Shown piece after piece: positions 47,915 to 58,759 of a DNA stretch of 64,000 nt (the first letter of the stretch is position 1; every line of letters begins with the position of its first letter). Source of the DNA: Gammaproteobacteria bacterium (GTDB taxonomy: Bacteria > Pseudomonadota > Gammaproteobacteria > Pseudomonadales > Pseudohongiellaceae); NCBI GenBank assembly GCA_029253585.1, contig JAQWZF010000001.1, positions 1 to 64,000 of the forward strand. Reading direction: 5' to 3'. A program made the translations under genes and the position numbers. The notes beneath the pieces were generated by a model. That model saw only the letters and a list, made by a program, of their open reading frames with translations, was not told the origin of the DNA and did not search any database.

Positions 47915-48574
47915 ATGAAAAAGTTTATTAGAGAGAAGGGGCTGGTATTGCCACTAGATCGTGCCAATGTGGACACGGATTTTATCATCCCCAAGCAGTT
48001 CCTTAAATCTATCAAGCGCACTGGTTTCGGGGTAAACCTCTTCGATGAGCACCGCTACATGGATAAGGGGCTACCCGATGCGGATAACAGTAACAGGCCG
48101 CTAAATCCGGACTTCGTGCTGAATCAGCCTCGCTATGAGGGCGCTAGAGTCTTGCTGGCTAAAGACAATTTTGGCTGCGGCTCTAGTCGAGAGCACGCTC
48201 CCTGGGCACTTGATGACTACGGCTTTCGCGCTATTTTGGCGCCTAGCTTCGCCGATATCTTCTTTAACAACTGTTTCAAGAACGGCTTACTTCCCATTGT
48301 GCTGAACAAGGCCATTATTTCTGCGCTCTTCGACGAGGTAGAGGCAAACGAAGGCTATCAATTGGAAGTAGATCTGCAGCAGCAGCTTATCACCAAGCCT
48401 GACGGCTCGAGCATTCCATTTTCGGTAGATGAGTTTCGTAAGCATTGCCTGCTGAATGGACTGGATGACATCGGTCTAACCCTTAAAGATGCCGAGAAGA
48501 TACGTAGCTTCGAAGACAATTGGCGCAACTCTGCTCCTTGGTATTTCACGACGACCAACGCGACTACGACCTAG
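47915..48574 (+). CDS. leuD: 3-isopropylmalate dehydratase small subunit
   Basis: Swivel-domain partner of LeuC, 219 residues. Motifs: [78 protein letters not shown]. It follows leuC by 31 bp. In Pseudomonas leuB comes after it, whereas here asd does. Confidence 0.97.
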   Translation: MKKFIREKGLVLPLDRANVDTDFIIPKQFLKSIKRTGFGVNLFDEHRYMDKGLPDADNSNRPLNPDFVLNQPRYEGARVLLAKDNFGCGSSREHAPWALDDYGFRAILAPSFADIFFNNCFKNGLLPIVLNKAIISALFDEVEANEGYQLEVDLQQQLITKPDGSSIPFSVDEFRKHCLLNGLDDIGLTLKDAEKIRSFEDNWRNSAPWYFTTTNATTT

Positions 48575-48669
48575 GCACCCAACTAGGCATGTTTTGCTAG
48601 GAGCGGTGGTATTAGCTAGCCGTATGTGTTCGAAAATATCATTTATATCAAGAATTTAGAGAGAGAAGC

Positions 48670-49689
48670 ATGAATAAGTATAACGTAGCAGTTGTTGGCG
48701 CGACCGGTGCCGTAGGGGAAACTCTGCTGAGCATACTGGAGCAGCGTAATTTCCCGGTAGATCAGGTGTTTGCCCTGGCCAGCGAGCGCTCCGCCGGCAA
48801 TACGGTAATGTTTAATAATAAGCCCCTAATGGTGACGGACCTGGCCGAGTTTGATTTTAGCCGGGCACAGATCGGGCTGTTCTCCGCCGGCGGCAGTATT
48901 TCCGCCGAATATGCCCCAAAGGCAGGCGAGGCGGGCTGTGTGGTCATCGATAATACCTCGCACTTTCGTTATGACGACGATATTCCACTAGTCGTGCCGG
49001 AGGTGAACCCGGGCGCAATCGCTCAGTACACGAACCGAAACATCATCGCTAACCCAAATTGCTCGACAATTCAGATGCTTGTAGCGCTAAAGCCGATTCA
49101 TGATGCGGTGGGTATCAAGCGAATCTCGGTTGCCACCTATCAGGCTGTATCAGGGTCAGGAAATCAGGCGGTAGAAGAGCTGGCGAAGCAGACTGGAGAG
49201 CTACTTAATGGCCGAGAGGCCGAATATAAGGTCTACCCGCGACTGATCGCCTTTAACGCGCTTCCCCAAATCGATGTCTTCCTTGAAAACGGCTACACCA
49301 AGGAGGAGATGAAGATGGTGTGGGAAACGCAGAAAATATTCGGCGATGAGAGTATCAAGGTTAGTGCGACCTGCGTACGCGTTCCGGTGTTCTACGGCCA
49401 CTCCGAAGCGGTACAGGTTGAAACGCACAAACCTATAAGTGAGCAAGAAGTACGTGACTTATTGATAAATGCCGCCGGCGTTACGGTCATCGACGAGCGC
49501 GTAGACGGCGGATATCCCACGGCAGTGCACGAATCTGCGGGCCAGGACGCAGTTTTTGTGGGAAGAATTCGGCAGGATATCTCAATTGCCAATGGTATGA
49601 ATCTTTGGGTGGTAGCCGATAACGTGCGAAAGGGAGCGGCTCTCAACTCTATTCAAATAGCCGAAGAGTTGATAAAAAGCTATTTATAA
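48670..49689 (+). CDS. asd: Aspartate-semialdehyde dehydrogenase
   Basis: Reduces aspartyl phosphate to the semialdehyde for lysine, threonine, methionine and diaminopimelate synthesis. The 339-residue protein has the NADP motif VAVVGATGAVGETLLSIL, the catalytic cysteine in ANPNCSTIQMLVAL, and AVSGSGNQAVEEL. The form is the shorter one found in Pseudomonas and Gram-positives rather than the enteric enzyme. Confidence 0.95.
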   Translation: MNKYNVAVVGATGAVGETLLSILEQRNFPVDQVFALASERSAGNTVMFNNKPLMVTDLAEFDFSRAQIGLFSAGGSISAEYAPKAGEAGCVVIDNTSHFRYDDDIPLVVPEVNPGAIAQYTNRNIIANPNCSTIQMLVALKPIHDAVGIKRISVATYQAVSGSGNQAVEELAKQTGELLNGREAEYKVYPRLIAFNALPQIDVFLENGYTKEEMKMVWETQKIFGDESIKVSATCVRVPVFYGHSEAVQVETHKPISEQEVRDLLINAAGVTVIDERVDGGYPTAVHESAGQDAVFVGRIRQDISIANGMNLWVVADNVRKGAALNSIQIAEELIKSYL

Positions 49690-49846
49690 TGGATACTTAC
49701 AAGCCGTAGTGAAGAAACATTCTCAATAAGTTTTTCGCTTCAAGCTTAGTGTTTACTAACCGACGTGTTGATTGAGAGAGTCATTGAAGGTGCTGGCATC
49801 GTTTCTACGGAGCAATGCCCGGAACCTGTTGAGAGGTAAAGGGACT

Positions 49847-52759
49847 ATGCTACGTAAATTCGTCGTCATTCTGACCATGCTGCTCTGCAGCATGGCGACA
49901 CAGTTGTACGCCTTAGGGCTAGGTACAGTAACTGTGGAGTCCGCGCTCAACCAGCCACTGCGCATGCGCATTGAGTTGCTGCAGCTAGGCGACACGCTTT
50001 TGCAGAACGTTCGTGTTTCCATGGCGTCCGCAGCAGATTTCGAGCGCTTTAACGTCCAGCGTGAAAGTTTCCTCTCCAATATACGATTTAGCGTTGAATC
50101 TACTGCGAACGGGAATGTTGTCATTCTGACCTCCTCGCAGATAGTTCGCGAGCCCTACCTTAGCTTTATCCTCGATACGCGCTGGCCTAATGGTCGCTCA
50201 TTAAGTGAGCATACGATCCTGTTGGATCTGCCAGTCTTTAATGACCAGCAATCGACTGCCGAAGTTAGACAGCCGATTAGCTCAATACTGCAGGCGCCCG
50301 CAGCCGGTCAGCTTGTTGCCGCCGAACCTTTTGTCGAGGTACAAACTTCGCCCGTAACCGTTACACCGAGTTCTACGAATACCGCAGCGAATCTTCAGCC
50401 CGAAGTCATTGCTGCCGATCCAGAGCAGACTGAAACAGCAATTCCAGACGAAGTAGCCGAGCAAGTTGCGGCGGCGGACCCGACCGTAGTTGAAGAAGTT
50501 GCCGAGCCGGAGCCCACTGTCGTTGAAGAAGCTATCGAAGCCGCTGAAGAACCCCAAGCGCCTGAGGTGCTCGAGCCAGAGACCCCAGAAACAGATGGGA
50601 GCGATACACTTTCCGACATAGCTATACAGGTGAGGCCGGATGATTCTGTTTCCATGCAGCAGACCATGTTGGCTATTCAGGAGTTAAACCCCGACGCCTT
50701 TGCTGATGGCAATATTAACCAGCTTCGCAGTGGTCAAGTTTTGCGAATTCCTAACCTGGCAGAAATACAGGCTATCGACTCACGAGATGCTGTCGAAGAA
50801 GTAACGCGTCAGAATATCGAATTTGCGACGGCAGATGGGCAGCCGCTGGCAGCGCCGACCAATGTTGAGCCGACTCAGGACGATCAGCCACAAGGGCAAC
50901 TGAGCGTGGTTAGTTCCGATGATGCTATCGATGCCAGCAGTGGTGCTGCCAAATCAGCGGATGTCGAGAGCGAAGTCTTGGATCAGCGCATAGTGGAGTT
51001 AGAAGCTCAGCTTGCACAGCGTCAGGAAGAGGCCGATCGCGCGAGGGTAGAGCGCGAAGAGTTAGATTCTCGCATGGCTGAGCTGGATGCGCAGATCGCC
51101 GCCGCGCAGGAAATAATTCGCCTACAGGATATTCAGTTAGCGCAATTGCAGGAGTCGCTAGCTGCGGCTGCCGCTGAGGCGCAATTACTTGCCGATCAGC
51201 AAGCAATACAAGACGCAGCCGCTGCGGAAGCCGTGCAACCAGTGGAATCGTCGTCTAGCGTCTTCGATGACGTTCTGCGCATCCTAACCGGTAACAGCAT
51301 ATTTATGATCTCAGGTGTTGCGCTGGCTATCTTGCTGTTAGTGTTATTGATGCTGCGTAGAAATAGCGCTGCAAAAATAGTCGAAAATGATCTAGAAGAA
51401 TTGGTTGAGGAAGAATTCGATGCAGCGGCGGCAGGGGTAAATGTAGAGTTTAGTGAAGAAATCAGCGAAGAGGGTGCTGGAGAAGATAAGTCGGCAACGG
51501 AATTTCAAGATTACGACCCTGCAGATCGAGATAGCGAGCTTGACGAAATTATTGGGCTGTCAGGTGTCAATGATGGCAGCAATGAGGGCGAGGAAAAGCA
51601 GGATCTAGAAGAAAACCAACAGCAGCTTGATGTTCTCTCTATTGTCGAACAGCTAGTGAGCGAACAGCAATACAGGCGTGGCTTAAGTATGCTAAACACA
51701 TCTCTGCAGGAGCAGGGCGAGAACGAAGAAGTCAGAGCCAAAATAGCAGAAATAGAAACTTTGCTTGAGGCTGAGGACGCTGAACAGCAAGTCGATGATG
51801 AGGCGGCAAAGGCACAAGAGGCCGGCGAAGCGGATACGTTTGGTTTCGATTTCGATTTAGATGATGATTCTGGCACTGTGGATAGTGATGAAGAGGAGCC
51901 CGAAGCTCTCGATATAGAAACTTTAGAATTTGATGCGGATGCTGCTACCGAAGTACAGGTCGATATGGCGACAGATGGTGACAAAGAGATAGATCTAGAG
52001 ATATTCTCGTTTGATTCTGAAGCGGCGGCAGAAGCTGAACAAGATGTTGCAGCAGAAGAAGACCCGAGCGCGGTAGAGTTTGCCTTCGATAAGGCTGACC
52101 TTGAGGGCTCTACTAAAACTCCAGAGTCTGCAAGCAATGAAGAAGTTGAAACCTTCGATTTCGATCTTGATGAAGGGCCGGGTGACACAATTCTTGAAAA
52201 GCCAGCTGTAGATGGCGATGCCGCTACTAGTGATACTCTCGAAGACTTTGACTTTGACCTGGATGAATTTGAAATTGAGCCAGCAAGTGATGAAGCTTCT
52301 CGTGCTGATGTGACGGATATAACCTCTGGCAGTATCGATGATGACTTTTTGGACTTAGATGCCGAGACTGGCAATCAAGGCAGCATCGCAGCTACTGAAG
52401 ATGATATTAGTGAATTACTATCTGCTGACGGCGATACTGAGATTGAATTCGATATTGACGACGAACCTGAGGAAGTAAAAACCGATAGCGCAGAGTCGGA
52501 TAAAGAAGAATTGTTTGACGAAGATGACCTTGATTTTCTTTCCGATGGCGGTATCGAAATAGAATCAGTCGACGATATCGAAGAGGTCGACATGCTCTCC
52601 GACGCTGACGAGACGGCCACCAAGCTAGAGCTAGCCTATGCCTATAAGAAGATGGGTGATACAGAAGGTGCTAAGGAAATTCTGCAAGAGGTCATCACGG
52701 AAGGGTCTGATGAGCAAATCGCAGAAGCGACAAAGCTGCTAGGTACCCTAGGCGAATAG
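49847..52759 (+). CDS. fimV: FimV-like polar hub protein
   Basis: Large inner-membrane/periplasmic organiser of type IV pili and polar complexes in Pseudomonas. The 970-residue protein has a signal peptide (VVILTMLLCSMATQLYALGLG), a beta-rich N-terminal domain, a LysM-like region (QQTMLAIQELNPDAFADGNINQLRSGQVLRIPNL, about residues 265-300), a coiled coil (about 380-460), one membrane span near 485 (IFMISGVALAILLLVLLML), a very acidic cytoplasmic part with repeated FDFDLD-type motifs, and the conserved C-terminal KLELAYAYKKMGDTEGAKEILQEVI. I start at the ATG at 49847, after GAGAGGTAAAGGG. Confidence 0.92.
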   Translation: MLRKFVVILTMLLCSMATQLYALGLGTVTVESALNQPLRMRIELLQLGDTLLQNVRVSMASAADFERFNVQRESFLSNIRFSVESTANGNVVILTSSQIVREPYLSFILDTRWPNGRSLSEHTILLDLPVFNDQQSTAEVRQPISSILQAPAAGQLVAAEPFVEVQTSPVTVTPSSTNTAANLQPEVIAADPEQTETAIPDEVAEQVAAADPTVVEEVAEPEPTVVEEAIEAAEEPQAPEVLEPETPETDGSDTLSDIAIQVRPDDSVSMQQTMLAIQELNPDAFADGNINQLRSGQVLRIPNLAEIQAIDSRDAVEEVTRQNIEFATADGQPLAAPTNVEPTQDDQPQGQLSVVSSDDAIDASSGAAKSADVESEVLDQRIVELEAQLAQRQEEADRARVEREELDSRMAELDAQIAAAQEIIRLQDIQLAQLQESLAAAAAEAQLLADQQAIQDAAAAEAVQPVESSSSVFDDVLRILTGNSIFMISGVALAILLLVLLMLRRNSAAKIVENDLEELVEEEFDAAAAGVNVEFSEEISEEGAGEDKSATEFQDYDPADRDSELDEIIGLSGVNDGSNEGEEKQDLEENQQQLDVLSIVEQLVSEQQYRRGLSMLNTSLQEQGENEEVRAKIAEIETLLEAEDAEQQVDDEAAKAQEAGEADTFGFDFDLDDDSGTVDSDEEEPEALDIETLEFDADAATEVQVDMATDGDKEIDLEIFSFDSEAAAEAEQDVAAEEDPSAVEFAFDKADLEGSTKTPESASNEEVETFDFDLDEGPGDTILEKPAVDGDAATSDTLEDFDFDLDEFEIEPASDEASRADVTDITSGSIDDDFLDLDAETGNQGSIAATEDDISELLSADGDTEIEFDIDDEPEEVKTDSAESDKEELFDEDDLDFLSDGGIEIESVDDIEEVDMLSDADETATKLELAYAYKKMGDTEGAKEILQEVITEGSDEQIAEATKLLGTLGE

Positions 52760-52806
52760 TCAGGCCTTCTTTCGCTCACCCATTACTACTTGCGCCTAAA
52801 TGACTT

Positions 52807-53631
52807 GTGTCAATTTACGAAAAACACTCCACTAAGCAGCGCTTTGCGCTAGGCATCGAATACGATGGTTCGGCGTATTCTGGATGGCAGAAACAGAAAT
52901 CGCCCCAACAAGAAACCGTTCAACAGTATGTTGAGACAGCGCTTAGTAAGATAGCAGACCGTGAGATAGTTGCGTCTTGTGCAGGAAGGACTGATGGGGG
53001 CGTCCATGCTACGTGCCAGGTTGTTCACTTTGAGAGTGAGATAGATAGAGGCGACAAAGCATGGATTGAGGGGGTAAATAGTTTATTGCCCAAGTCGATA
53101 CGAGTGCTATGGTCGCGCAAGGTTGGCGATGACTTTCATGCGCGCTTCAGCGCCTTGTCCAGAAGATATATGTATCTCATATATCGGCGTGATACCGAAT
53201 CGGCATTGTTGAATGGCAGGGCGACCTATGTGCGTAGAGAATTAGACGCTCAGGCCATGCACGTCGCCGCTCAATCGTTGCTCGGAGAGCAAGATTTTTC
53301 TTCTTTTCGCGCGGCAAGGTGTCAGTCGAAGACGGCTATGCGTAATGTGATGCACGCAAATATATACCGCCAGGGAGGGATTCTCATCTTTGACGTGAAA
53401 GCCAATGCGTTCCTTCAGCACATGGTTCGCAATATAGTCGGTTCGTTACTAGAAATAGGCAGGGGAGCACAGGACCCGAGCTGGATCGCTAGTTTGCTGT
53501 CAAGCAAGGACCGAACCCTGGCGGCGCCAACTGCGCCCTCTGACGGGCTCTATCTGGTTGGTGTGGCATATCCTGAAAGCGATCAGCTGCCAACTGAGCT
53601 CGCTCTGCCAGCGCTATTGCTGGCCCTCTAG
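52807..53631 (+). CDS. truA: tRNA pseudouridine(38-40) synthase
   Basis: Makes pseudouridine at positions 38-40 of many tRNAs. The 274-residue protein has RFALGIEYDGSAYSGWQKQ, the catalytic aspartate in CAGRTDGGVHATCQVVHF, HARFSALSRRYMYLI, and ANAFLQHMVRNIVGSLLEIG. The start is GTG at 52807. The fimV-truA-trpF order is conserved in Pseudomonas. Confidence 0.96.
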   Translation: MSIYEKHSTKQRFALGIEYDGSAYSGWQKQKSPQQETVQQYVETALSKIADREIVASCAGRTDGGVHATCQVVHFESEIDRGDKAWIEGVNSLLPKSIRVLWSRKVGDDFHARFSALSRRYMYLIYRRDTESALLNGRATYVRRELDAQAMHVAAQSLLGEQDFSSFRAARCQSKTAMRNVMHANIYRQGGILIFDVKANAFLQHMVRNIVGSLLEIGRGAQDPSWIASLLSSKDRTLAAPTAPSDGLYLVGVAYPESDQLPTELALPALLLAL

Positions 53632-53726
53632 GCAAGGCCGGATTGCAAATTTTTTGTCGCTGCTAGATAGGCGCGAATCGGTCTATTTGCTAGAATACCA
53701 ATCTTTCACCAGCCCCAAGACCCACC

Positions 53727-54362
53727 TTGCAAAAAATCTGGATTAAAATTTGCGGTATTACGCGAGCGCAGGATGCTTTGGCTGCGGCCGAGCTCGGCGC
53801 GGACGCTATAGGCGTGGTCATTTATCCAAAAAGCCCAAGAGCGGTAACTGTTGATGAGCTGGCTGGGATTACAGCCGGGCTCGGGGATCATGTAGTTGTA
53901 GTAGCCCTATTCGTCGATCCAGAGCCGGAGTTGGTGCGTAGTGTTATACAGATCGGTTCAGTGAATCTGCTGCAATTTCACGGAAGTGAATCACCGAAAT
54001 TTTGTGATCAGTTTGCCCTGCCATATATGAAGGCGGTCGCGGTCAAGGGTGACAGTGACCTGCAAGAGGTGATTGCGCCATACGAGAATGCCCGCTATAT
54101 CTTGCTCGATAGCTATGATCCGATTATGCCGGGTGGAACCGGAAAGACATTCGACTGGAATAAAGTTGAGCGATTGACTGAACAGCAGCAGTCCCGCTTG
54201 GTATTGGCGGGCGGATTGCAGCCAGATAACGTGAGACTGGCGATTGAAACCGTCAGACCCTTTGGCGTCGATGTGAGTAGCGGCGTTGAGGAGAGTAAGG
54301 GCATTAAGGATGTTGAAAAGATGAAATCATTTATCGAAGGAGTAAAAGCAAGTGATCAATAG
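53727..54362 (+). CDS. trpF: Phosphoribosylanthranilate isomerase
   Basis: Third step of tryptophan synthesis after anthranilate. The 211-residue protein has the catalytic cysteine in [66 protein letters not shown] and [21 protein letters not shown]. The start is TTG: KICGITR lies only seven residues in, so no downstream start is possible. It overlaps trpB by 11 bases. Confidence 0.96.
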   Translation: MQKIWIKICGITRAQDALAAAELGADAIGVVIYPKSPRAVTVDELAGITAGLGDHVVVVALFVDPEPELVRSVIQIGSVNLLQFHGSESPKFCDQFALPYMKAVAVKGDSDLQEVIAPYENARYILLDSYDPIMPGGTGKTFDWNKVERLTEQQQSRLVLAGGLQPDNVRLAIETVRPFGVDVSSGVEESKGIKDVEKMKSFIEGVKASDQ

Positions 54363-55587
54363 TGAAGAGTCTGCGACTAGCGTTGATCCATCTCGATTTG
54401 ATGGACCCGATGCCACAGGGCATTTTGGTCCCTACGGTGGAATATTCGTCGGTGAAACTCTCATAGCGGCAGTCGAAGAATTAGCCGAGGTCTATGAGAG
54501 TCTATCTTCGGACAAGGAGTTCTGGGCCGAGTATGACTACGAGCTAAAGCATTATGTGGGAAGACCATCTCCCCTGTATTTTGCAGAACGCCTGACCGAT
54601 GCGGCGGGCGGCGGGAAGTTGTATCTAAAGCGGGAAGACCTGAATCATACCGGCGCACATAAGGTTAACAATACTATCGGGCAGGCGCTGCTCGCTAAAC
54701 GCATGGGCAAGACGCGTATCATTGCAGAGACCGGAGCCGGACAACATGGTGTTGCCAGCGCTACCGTAGCTGCGCGGCTGGGCTTAGAGTGTCATGTCTA
54801 TATGGGTGCCGATGATATTGTGAGGCAGGCGCCGAATGTGTATCGAATGAAGCTCTTGGGAGCGAACGTTATTTCGGTCAATTCTGGTTCGCGTACCTTA
54901 AAAGACGCAATGAACGAAGCGCTACGCGACTGGGCGACCAACGTAGATAACACTTACTATATTATTGGCACAGTGGCAGGTCCGCACCCGTACCCAAAAC
55001 TGGTGCGCGACTTCCAGTGTATTATTGGCAGAGAAACTCGGGAGCAGTCACTGGAACAGATAGGTAGGTTGCCCGATGCATTAGTGGCTTGTGTGGGTGG
55101 TGGCTCAAACGCTATTGGGCTGTTCCATCCATTTCTGAAAGATGAATCAGTCGCCATGTATGGTGTAGAGGCGGGCGGTCACGGTATCGCTACCGGACAA
55201 CACGCAGCCCCGCTAAGCGCTGGCTCGCCTGGCGTATTGCATGGTAATAGAACGTATCTAATGTCCGATGCTGCAGGACAAATTTTGGAAACTCACTCGG
55301 TTTCTGCGGGATTGGATTATCCAGGCGTAGGCCCAGAGCATTCCTGGTTGAAAGACTTGAAGCGGGTTAACTACGTAGACGCAACTGATGAAGAAGCCAT
55401 GGAGGCGTTTCACAAGTTGACGCGACTGGAAGGAATAATACCTGCGCTGGAGTCTAGTCATGCGGTGGCCTCCGCGATGAAGCTAGCGGCAACGATGCCA
55501 AAGGATAAGTGTATTATTATCAATCTGTCGGGACGTGGCGATAAGGATATAGAAACAGTTGCGAAGATCGAAGGTATCAAGCTCTAG
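54352..55587 (+). CDS. trpB: Tryptophan synthase beta chain
   Basis: PLP enzyme joining indole and serine. The 411-residue protein has [19 protein letters not shown], the PLP lysine in [58 protein letters not shown], and [13 protein letters not shown]. The start is GTG, within the end of trpF. Confidence 0.97.
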   Translation: MINSEESATSVDPSRFDGPDATGHFGPYGGIFVGETLIAAVEELAEVYESLSSDKEFWAEYDYELKHYVGRPSPLYFAERLTDAAGGGKLYLKREDLNHTGAHKVNNTIGQALLAKRMGKTRIIAETGAGQHGVASATVAARLGLECHVYMGADDIVRQAPNVYRMKLLGANVISVNSGSRTLKDAMNEALRDWATNVDNTYYIIGTVAGPHPYPKLVRDFQCIIGRETREQSLEQIGRLPDALVACVGGGSNAIGLFHPFLKDESVAMYGVEAGGHGIATGQHAAPLSAGSPGVLHGNRTYLMSDAAGQILETHSVSAGLDYPGVGPEHSWLKDLKRVNYVDATDEEAMEAFHKLTRLEGIIPALESSHAVASAMKLAATMPKDKCIIINLSGRGDKDIETVAKIEGIKL

Positions 55588-55659
55588 AGAAAGCGATGGC
55601 TGAGAATTTTTGTAGAAAATAAAGTATAGCAGGCGCAGTAAAAAGACCTAGAGAAAACC

Positions 55660-56478
55660 ATGAGCAGAATAGAGCACATAGCGCAGAAGGCTGCAGCGGC
55701 CAAGAAGAAGTTATTGATACCCTACCTCGTTGCAGGTGACCCGAACCTGGAGACTACGAGTGCCTTAATGCACAAGCTGGTCGAGCAAGGTGCAGATATT
55801 ATCGAACTGGGAATCCCCTTTAGTGATCCATCATCTGATGGGCCGGTAATTCAGCGAGGTGTAGAGCGCTCCCTTTCAAAAGAAACAACGCTCAAGCAGG
55901 TGTTGGAGATAGTGGCCGAATTTAGGAAAGTGGACGCGCAGACGGGCATCGTGCTGATGGGTTATCTGAATCCAATCGAGATAATGACCTACAAGACTTT
56001 TGTGGATGAGGCTAGCCATGTGGGCGTGGATGGCGTGTTGATCGTCGACTTGCCGCCGGCTGAGGCTCACGACTTACATGCCATGTTGCGAGAGAGTGAG
56101 ATCGATACGATATTTCTGGTCGCTCCGACAACCAGGGATGATCGTGTGGCCAGCATTACGGCGCTCTGTAGTGGGTACTTGTACTATGTGTCCTTGAAAG
56201 GAGTTACCGGAGCCGCGTTGACTGACTTCGGGTCTGTAACGGCGAATATCAGCAACCTGAGAGAGCGGACAAAGTTGCCGATTGTGATCGGGTTTGGTAT
56301 CAAAGACGCAAGTAGTGCTGGGGCTATGGGGCAGCTAGCCGACGGGGTTATAATTGGTAGTGCTCTGGTTGAAAAAATTGCTCTGTTGGCCGATCAAGTA
56401 GATCAGGATGCCGCTGTTTTAAGCGAGACTACACAGGTTATCGCGCAGGCAAGAGAAGCCTTGAACAAACTAGTGTAA
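55660..56478 (+). CDS. trpA: Tryptophan synthase alpha chain
   Basis: Cleaves indole-glycerol phosphate to indole, which is channelled to TrpB. The 272-residue protein has LLIPYLVAGDPNLETT, the catalytic glutamate and aspartate in IIELGIPFSDPSSDGPVIQRG, and VSLKGVTGAALTDF with GFGIKDASSA. It is 72 bp after trpB. Position between trpF and accD resembles the trpFBA-accD-folC order of many proteobacteria. Confidence 0.97.
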   Translation: MSRIEHIAQKAAAAKKKLLIPYLVAGDPNLETTSALMHKLVEQGADIIELGIPFSDPSSDGPVIQRGVERSLSKETTLKQVLEIVAEFRKVDAQTGIVLMGYLNPIEIMTYKTFVDEASHVGVDGVLIVDLPPAEAHDLHAMLRESEIDTIFLVAPTTRDDRVASITALCSGYLYYVSLKGVTGAALTDFGSVTANISNLRERTKLPIVIGFGIKDASSAGAMGQLADGVIIGSALVEKIALLADQVDQDAAVLSETTQVIAQAREALNKLV

Positions 56479-56509
56479 TACCCTATTGACTGTTTAGACG
56501 GACAAGAGA

Positions 56510-57379
56510 ATGAGCTGGATAGATAAAATATTACCCTCGATTGCGAATGCTCCAAAAGACGCTAAGAAATCTGCTGTTCCCGAGGGTACGTGGAAGCAGT
56601 GTCCGCGTTGCGACGCTATGCTTTACACGAAATCGCTCAGTGATAACTTTGATGTCTGCCCCAAATGTGAGCATCACCTGCGGATAACTGCCAGGCGTCG
56701 CGTCGAATTATTCCTGGACGCTGGCGATCAGGAAGAGCTCAATGTCGATATGGAGCCTGTGGATCTCCTGAAGTTTAAAGACCTGAAGAAGTATAAAGAC
56801 AGGCTTAGCGCGGCCCAGAAGAGCACTGGCGAGAAGGATGCGCTTATTGTTGTGAAGGGAAAGGTCGAAGAGGTACCTGTAATCGTGGCTGCCTTCGAAT
56901 TCAGCTTTATCGGCGGCTCGATGGGCGCAGTCGTTGGAGAAAAATTTACTCAGGCTGTCAATATCTGCATAGATCAGGGTCTTCCCCTGGTATGTTTCTC
57001 CACTAGCGGTGGGGCGCGCATGCAGGAGGCGTTGATCTCTCTCATGCAAATGCCGAAGACCTCCGCCGCATTAGAGAAGCTGAAACAAAACTCTCTGCCC
57101 TATATCTCGGTTCTGGTTGATCCGGTCTATGGTGGCGTTTCTGCGAGTTTGGCCATGCTCGGCGATGTGAATATTGCTGAACCGAATGCCCTGGTGGGAT
57201 TCACCGGCCCGGATGTTATCCGCCAGACAGTGCGAGTTAAGTTGCCCGAGGGTTTTCAGCGTAGCGAATTTCTTCTCGAGCATGGGGCGATCGATATGAT
57301 CGTTCATCGCAAGAATCTGCGCGGCAAGATAGCATCGATATTAGATAAATTACTTTATTTTCAGTGCTCCGCCTCTTAA
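56510..57379 (+). CDS. accD: Acetyl-CoA carboxylase carboxyltransferase beta subunit
   Basis: Carboxyltransferase subunit of acetyl-CoA carboxylase in fatty acid synthesis. The 289-residue protein has the four-cysteine zinc ribbon [54 protein letters not shown], and [20 protein letters not shown]. The AccA partner is not in the window. Confidence 0.97.
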   Translation: MSWIDKILPSIANAPKDAKKSAVPEGTWKQCPRCDAMLYTKSLSDNFDVCPKCEHHLRITARRRVELFLDAGDQEELNVDMEPVDLLKFKDLKKYKDRLSAAQKSTGEKDALIVVKGKVEEVPVIVAAFEFSFIGGSMGAVVGEKFTQAVNICIDQGLPLVCFSTSGGARMQEALISLMQMPKTSAALEKLKQNSLPYISVLVDPVYGGVSASLAMLGDVNIAEPNALVGFTGPDVIRQTVRVKLPEGFQRSEFLLEHGAIDMIVHRKNLRGKIASILDKLLYFQCSAS

Positions 57380-57397
57380 ATCATCTGAGTTAAAGCA

Positions 57398-58705
57398 ATG
57401 CCCGCCAAAGGAAGCTCTCTTGACTCCTGGTTGCAGTATATCTCCAGTGTGCATCCGCGCGAGATCGAGCTCGGTCTTGACCGCACTAAACGAGTTGCGC
57501 AACGCCTGCAGCTTGGGACGCCCGACTCTCTTGTAGTCACAGTCGCTGGTACTAACGGCAAGGGTTCCTGTGTGGCGACTATGGAAGCTATCTTACAGCA
57601 GGCAGGATATAAAACCGGCTGCTATACCTCTCCTCATATTCATGCATTCAATGAACGTATACGCATCAACTCGAAGAGTATTGACGACGAGTCGCTTGTC
57701 GCCGCTCTGGAAGCGATAGATGGCGCCCGCGAAGGTGAATCTCTAAGTTATTTCGAGTACGCAACTCTGGCAGGGCTCTACCTATTTCGCGAGTCGCAGG
57801 TCGATATTGCCTTGCTTGAGGTCGGGCTCGGTGGTCGCCTGGATGCGGTGAATATAGTCGACGCCGATGTGGCTATTATCAGCAGCATAGGTATCGATCA
57901 TACCGATTGGCTGGGCAATGACATCGAGTCTATCGCTGCCGAGAAGGCTGGTATCATGCGTGCTCATTCTCCTACGGTCTTCGGAGGAATTAATCCTCCG
58001 TCCGCGATTATCCAAAGGGTGCAGGAGCTGGGTTCACCCTTGCTGGTTCTCGGTCAGGATTTCGATATCGATGAGAACGCCGATAGGGCTAGCTGGCGAT
58101 GGAGCGGCCTGAATAGAGTGGGTACGTCCAAGCGCTATTCAGACCTTCCACTCACTAGCCTCATGTTGAGTAATGTGGCTACGGCGATGCAAGCCGTAAA
58201 TTTGCTGCCTATAGTATTGAAAGATGAGCATGTCGCGTTTGGGCTTGCTGAGTTGGGCCTTGCCGGCAGATTTGAAGCCAGGAGGGACTGTGTCACCGGT
58301 AGAAGGGTAATCTTCGATGTGGCGCATAACCCAGCTGCGATGGAGCAGCTTGCCGTCAGGGTGCAGCGCTACAAGGAGCTTAATCCGGAGCTTGTGCGTG
58401 TAGCGGTGGTGCTAGCCATGATGGCGGATAAAGATGTGCTGGGAATGATCACAGCCTTAGAATACTGCGTCGACATCTGGTATATTGCGCAGGTCGATCA
58501 GGCGCGTAGTATGGCCGCAGATGAAGTGGCACAAACGATGAAAGGCGTGGGATTAGGCTTAAATCGGGGCCAGATTTCCCAATTCGACAGTGTAGGGGCG
58601 GCTTATAGCGCCGCCTGCGCTGAGACCGAAGCGCTGGATCTCGTGCTAGTGACAGGCTCTTTCCTTACCGTGGCGGCTGTTCACGGGCTAAGTGAGCCGG
58701 CCTAA
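57398..58705 (+). CDS. folC: Dihydrofolate synthase/folylpolyglutamate synthase
   Basis: Adds glutamate to dihydropteroate and folates. The 435-residue Mur-ligase-fold protein has the P-loop VTVAGTNGKGSCVATMEAIL, GCYTSPHIHAFNERIRIN, LLEVGLGGRLDAVNIVDADVAIISSIGIDHTDWLG, and FDVAHNPAAMEQLAVRVQ. It follows accD by 18 bp. Confidence 0.96.
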   Translation: MPAKGSSLDSWLQYISSVHPREIELGLDRTKRVAQRLQLGTPDSLVVTVAGTNGKGSCVATMEAILQQAGYKTGCYTSPHIHAFNERIRINSKSIDDESLVAALEAIDGAREGESLSYFEYATLAGLYLFRESQVDIALLEVGLGGRLDAVNIVDADVAIISSIGIDHTDWLGNDIESIAAEKAGIMRAHSPTVFGGINPPSAIIQRVQELGSPLLVLGQDFDIDENADRASWRWSGLNRVGTSKRYSDLPLTSLMLSNVATAMQAVNLLPIVLKDEHVAFGLAELGLAGRFEARRDCVTGRRVIFDVAHNPAAMEQLAVRVQRYKELNPELVRVAVVLAMMADKDVLGMITALEYCVDIWYIAQVDQARSMAADEVAQTMKGVGLGLNRGQISQFDSVGAAYSAACAETEALDLVLVTGSFLTVAAVHGLSEPA

Positions 58706-58759
58706 AGGGCTGGCGGAAACGAAGACCGGCAATCTTGTTGATATTGAGGTGGTTACGGC

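Noticed and set aside
51511-52623. Serine-rich minus-strand ORFs inside fimV
   Set aside because: They are shadows of the Asp/Glu-rich coding strand.
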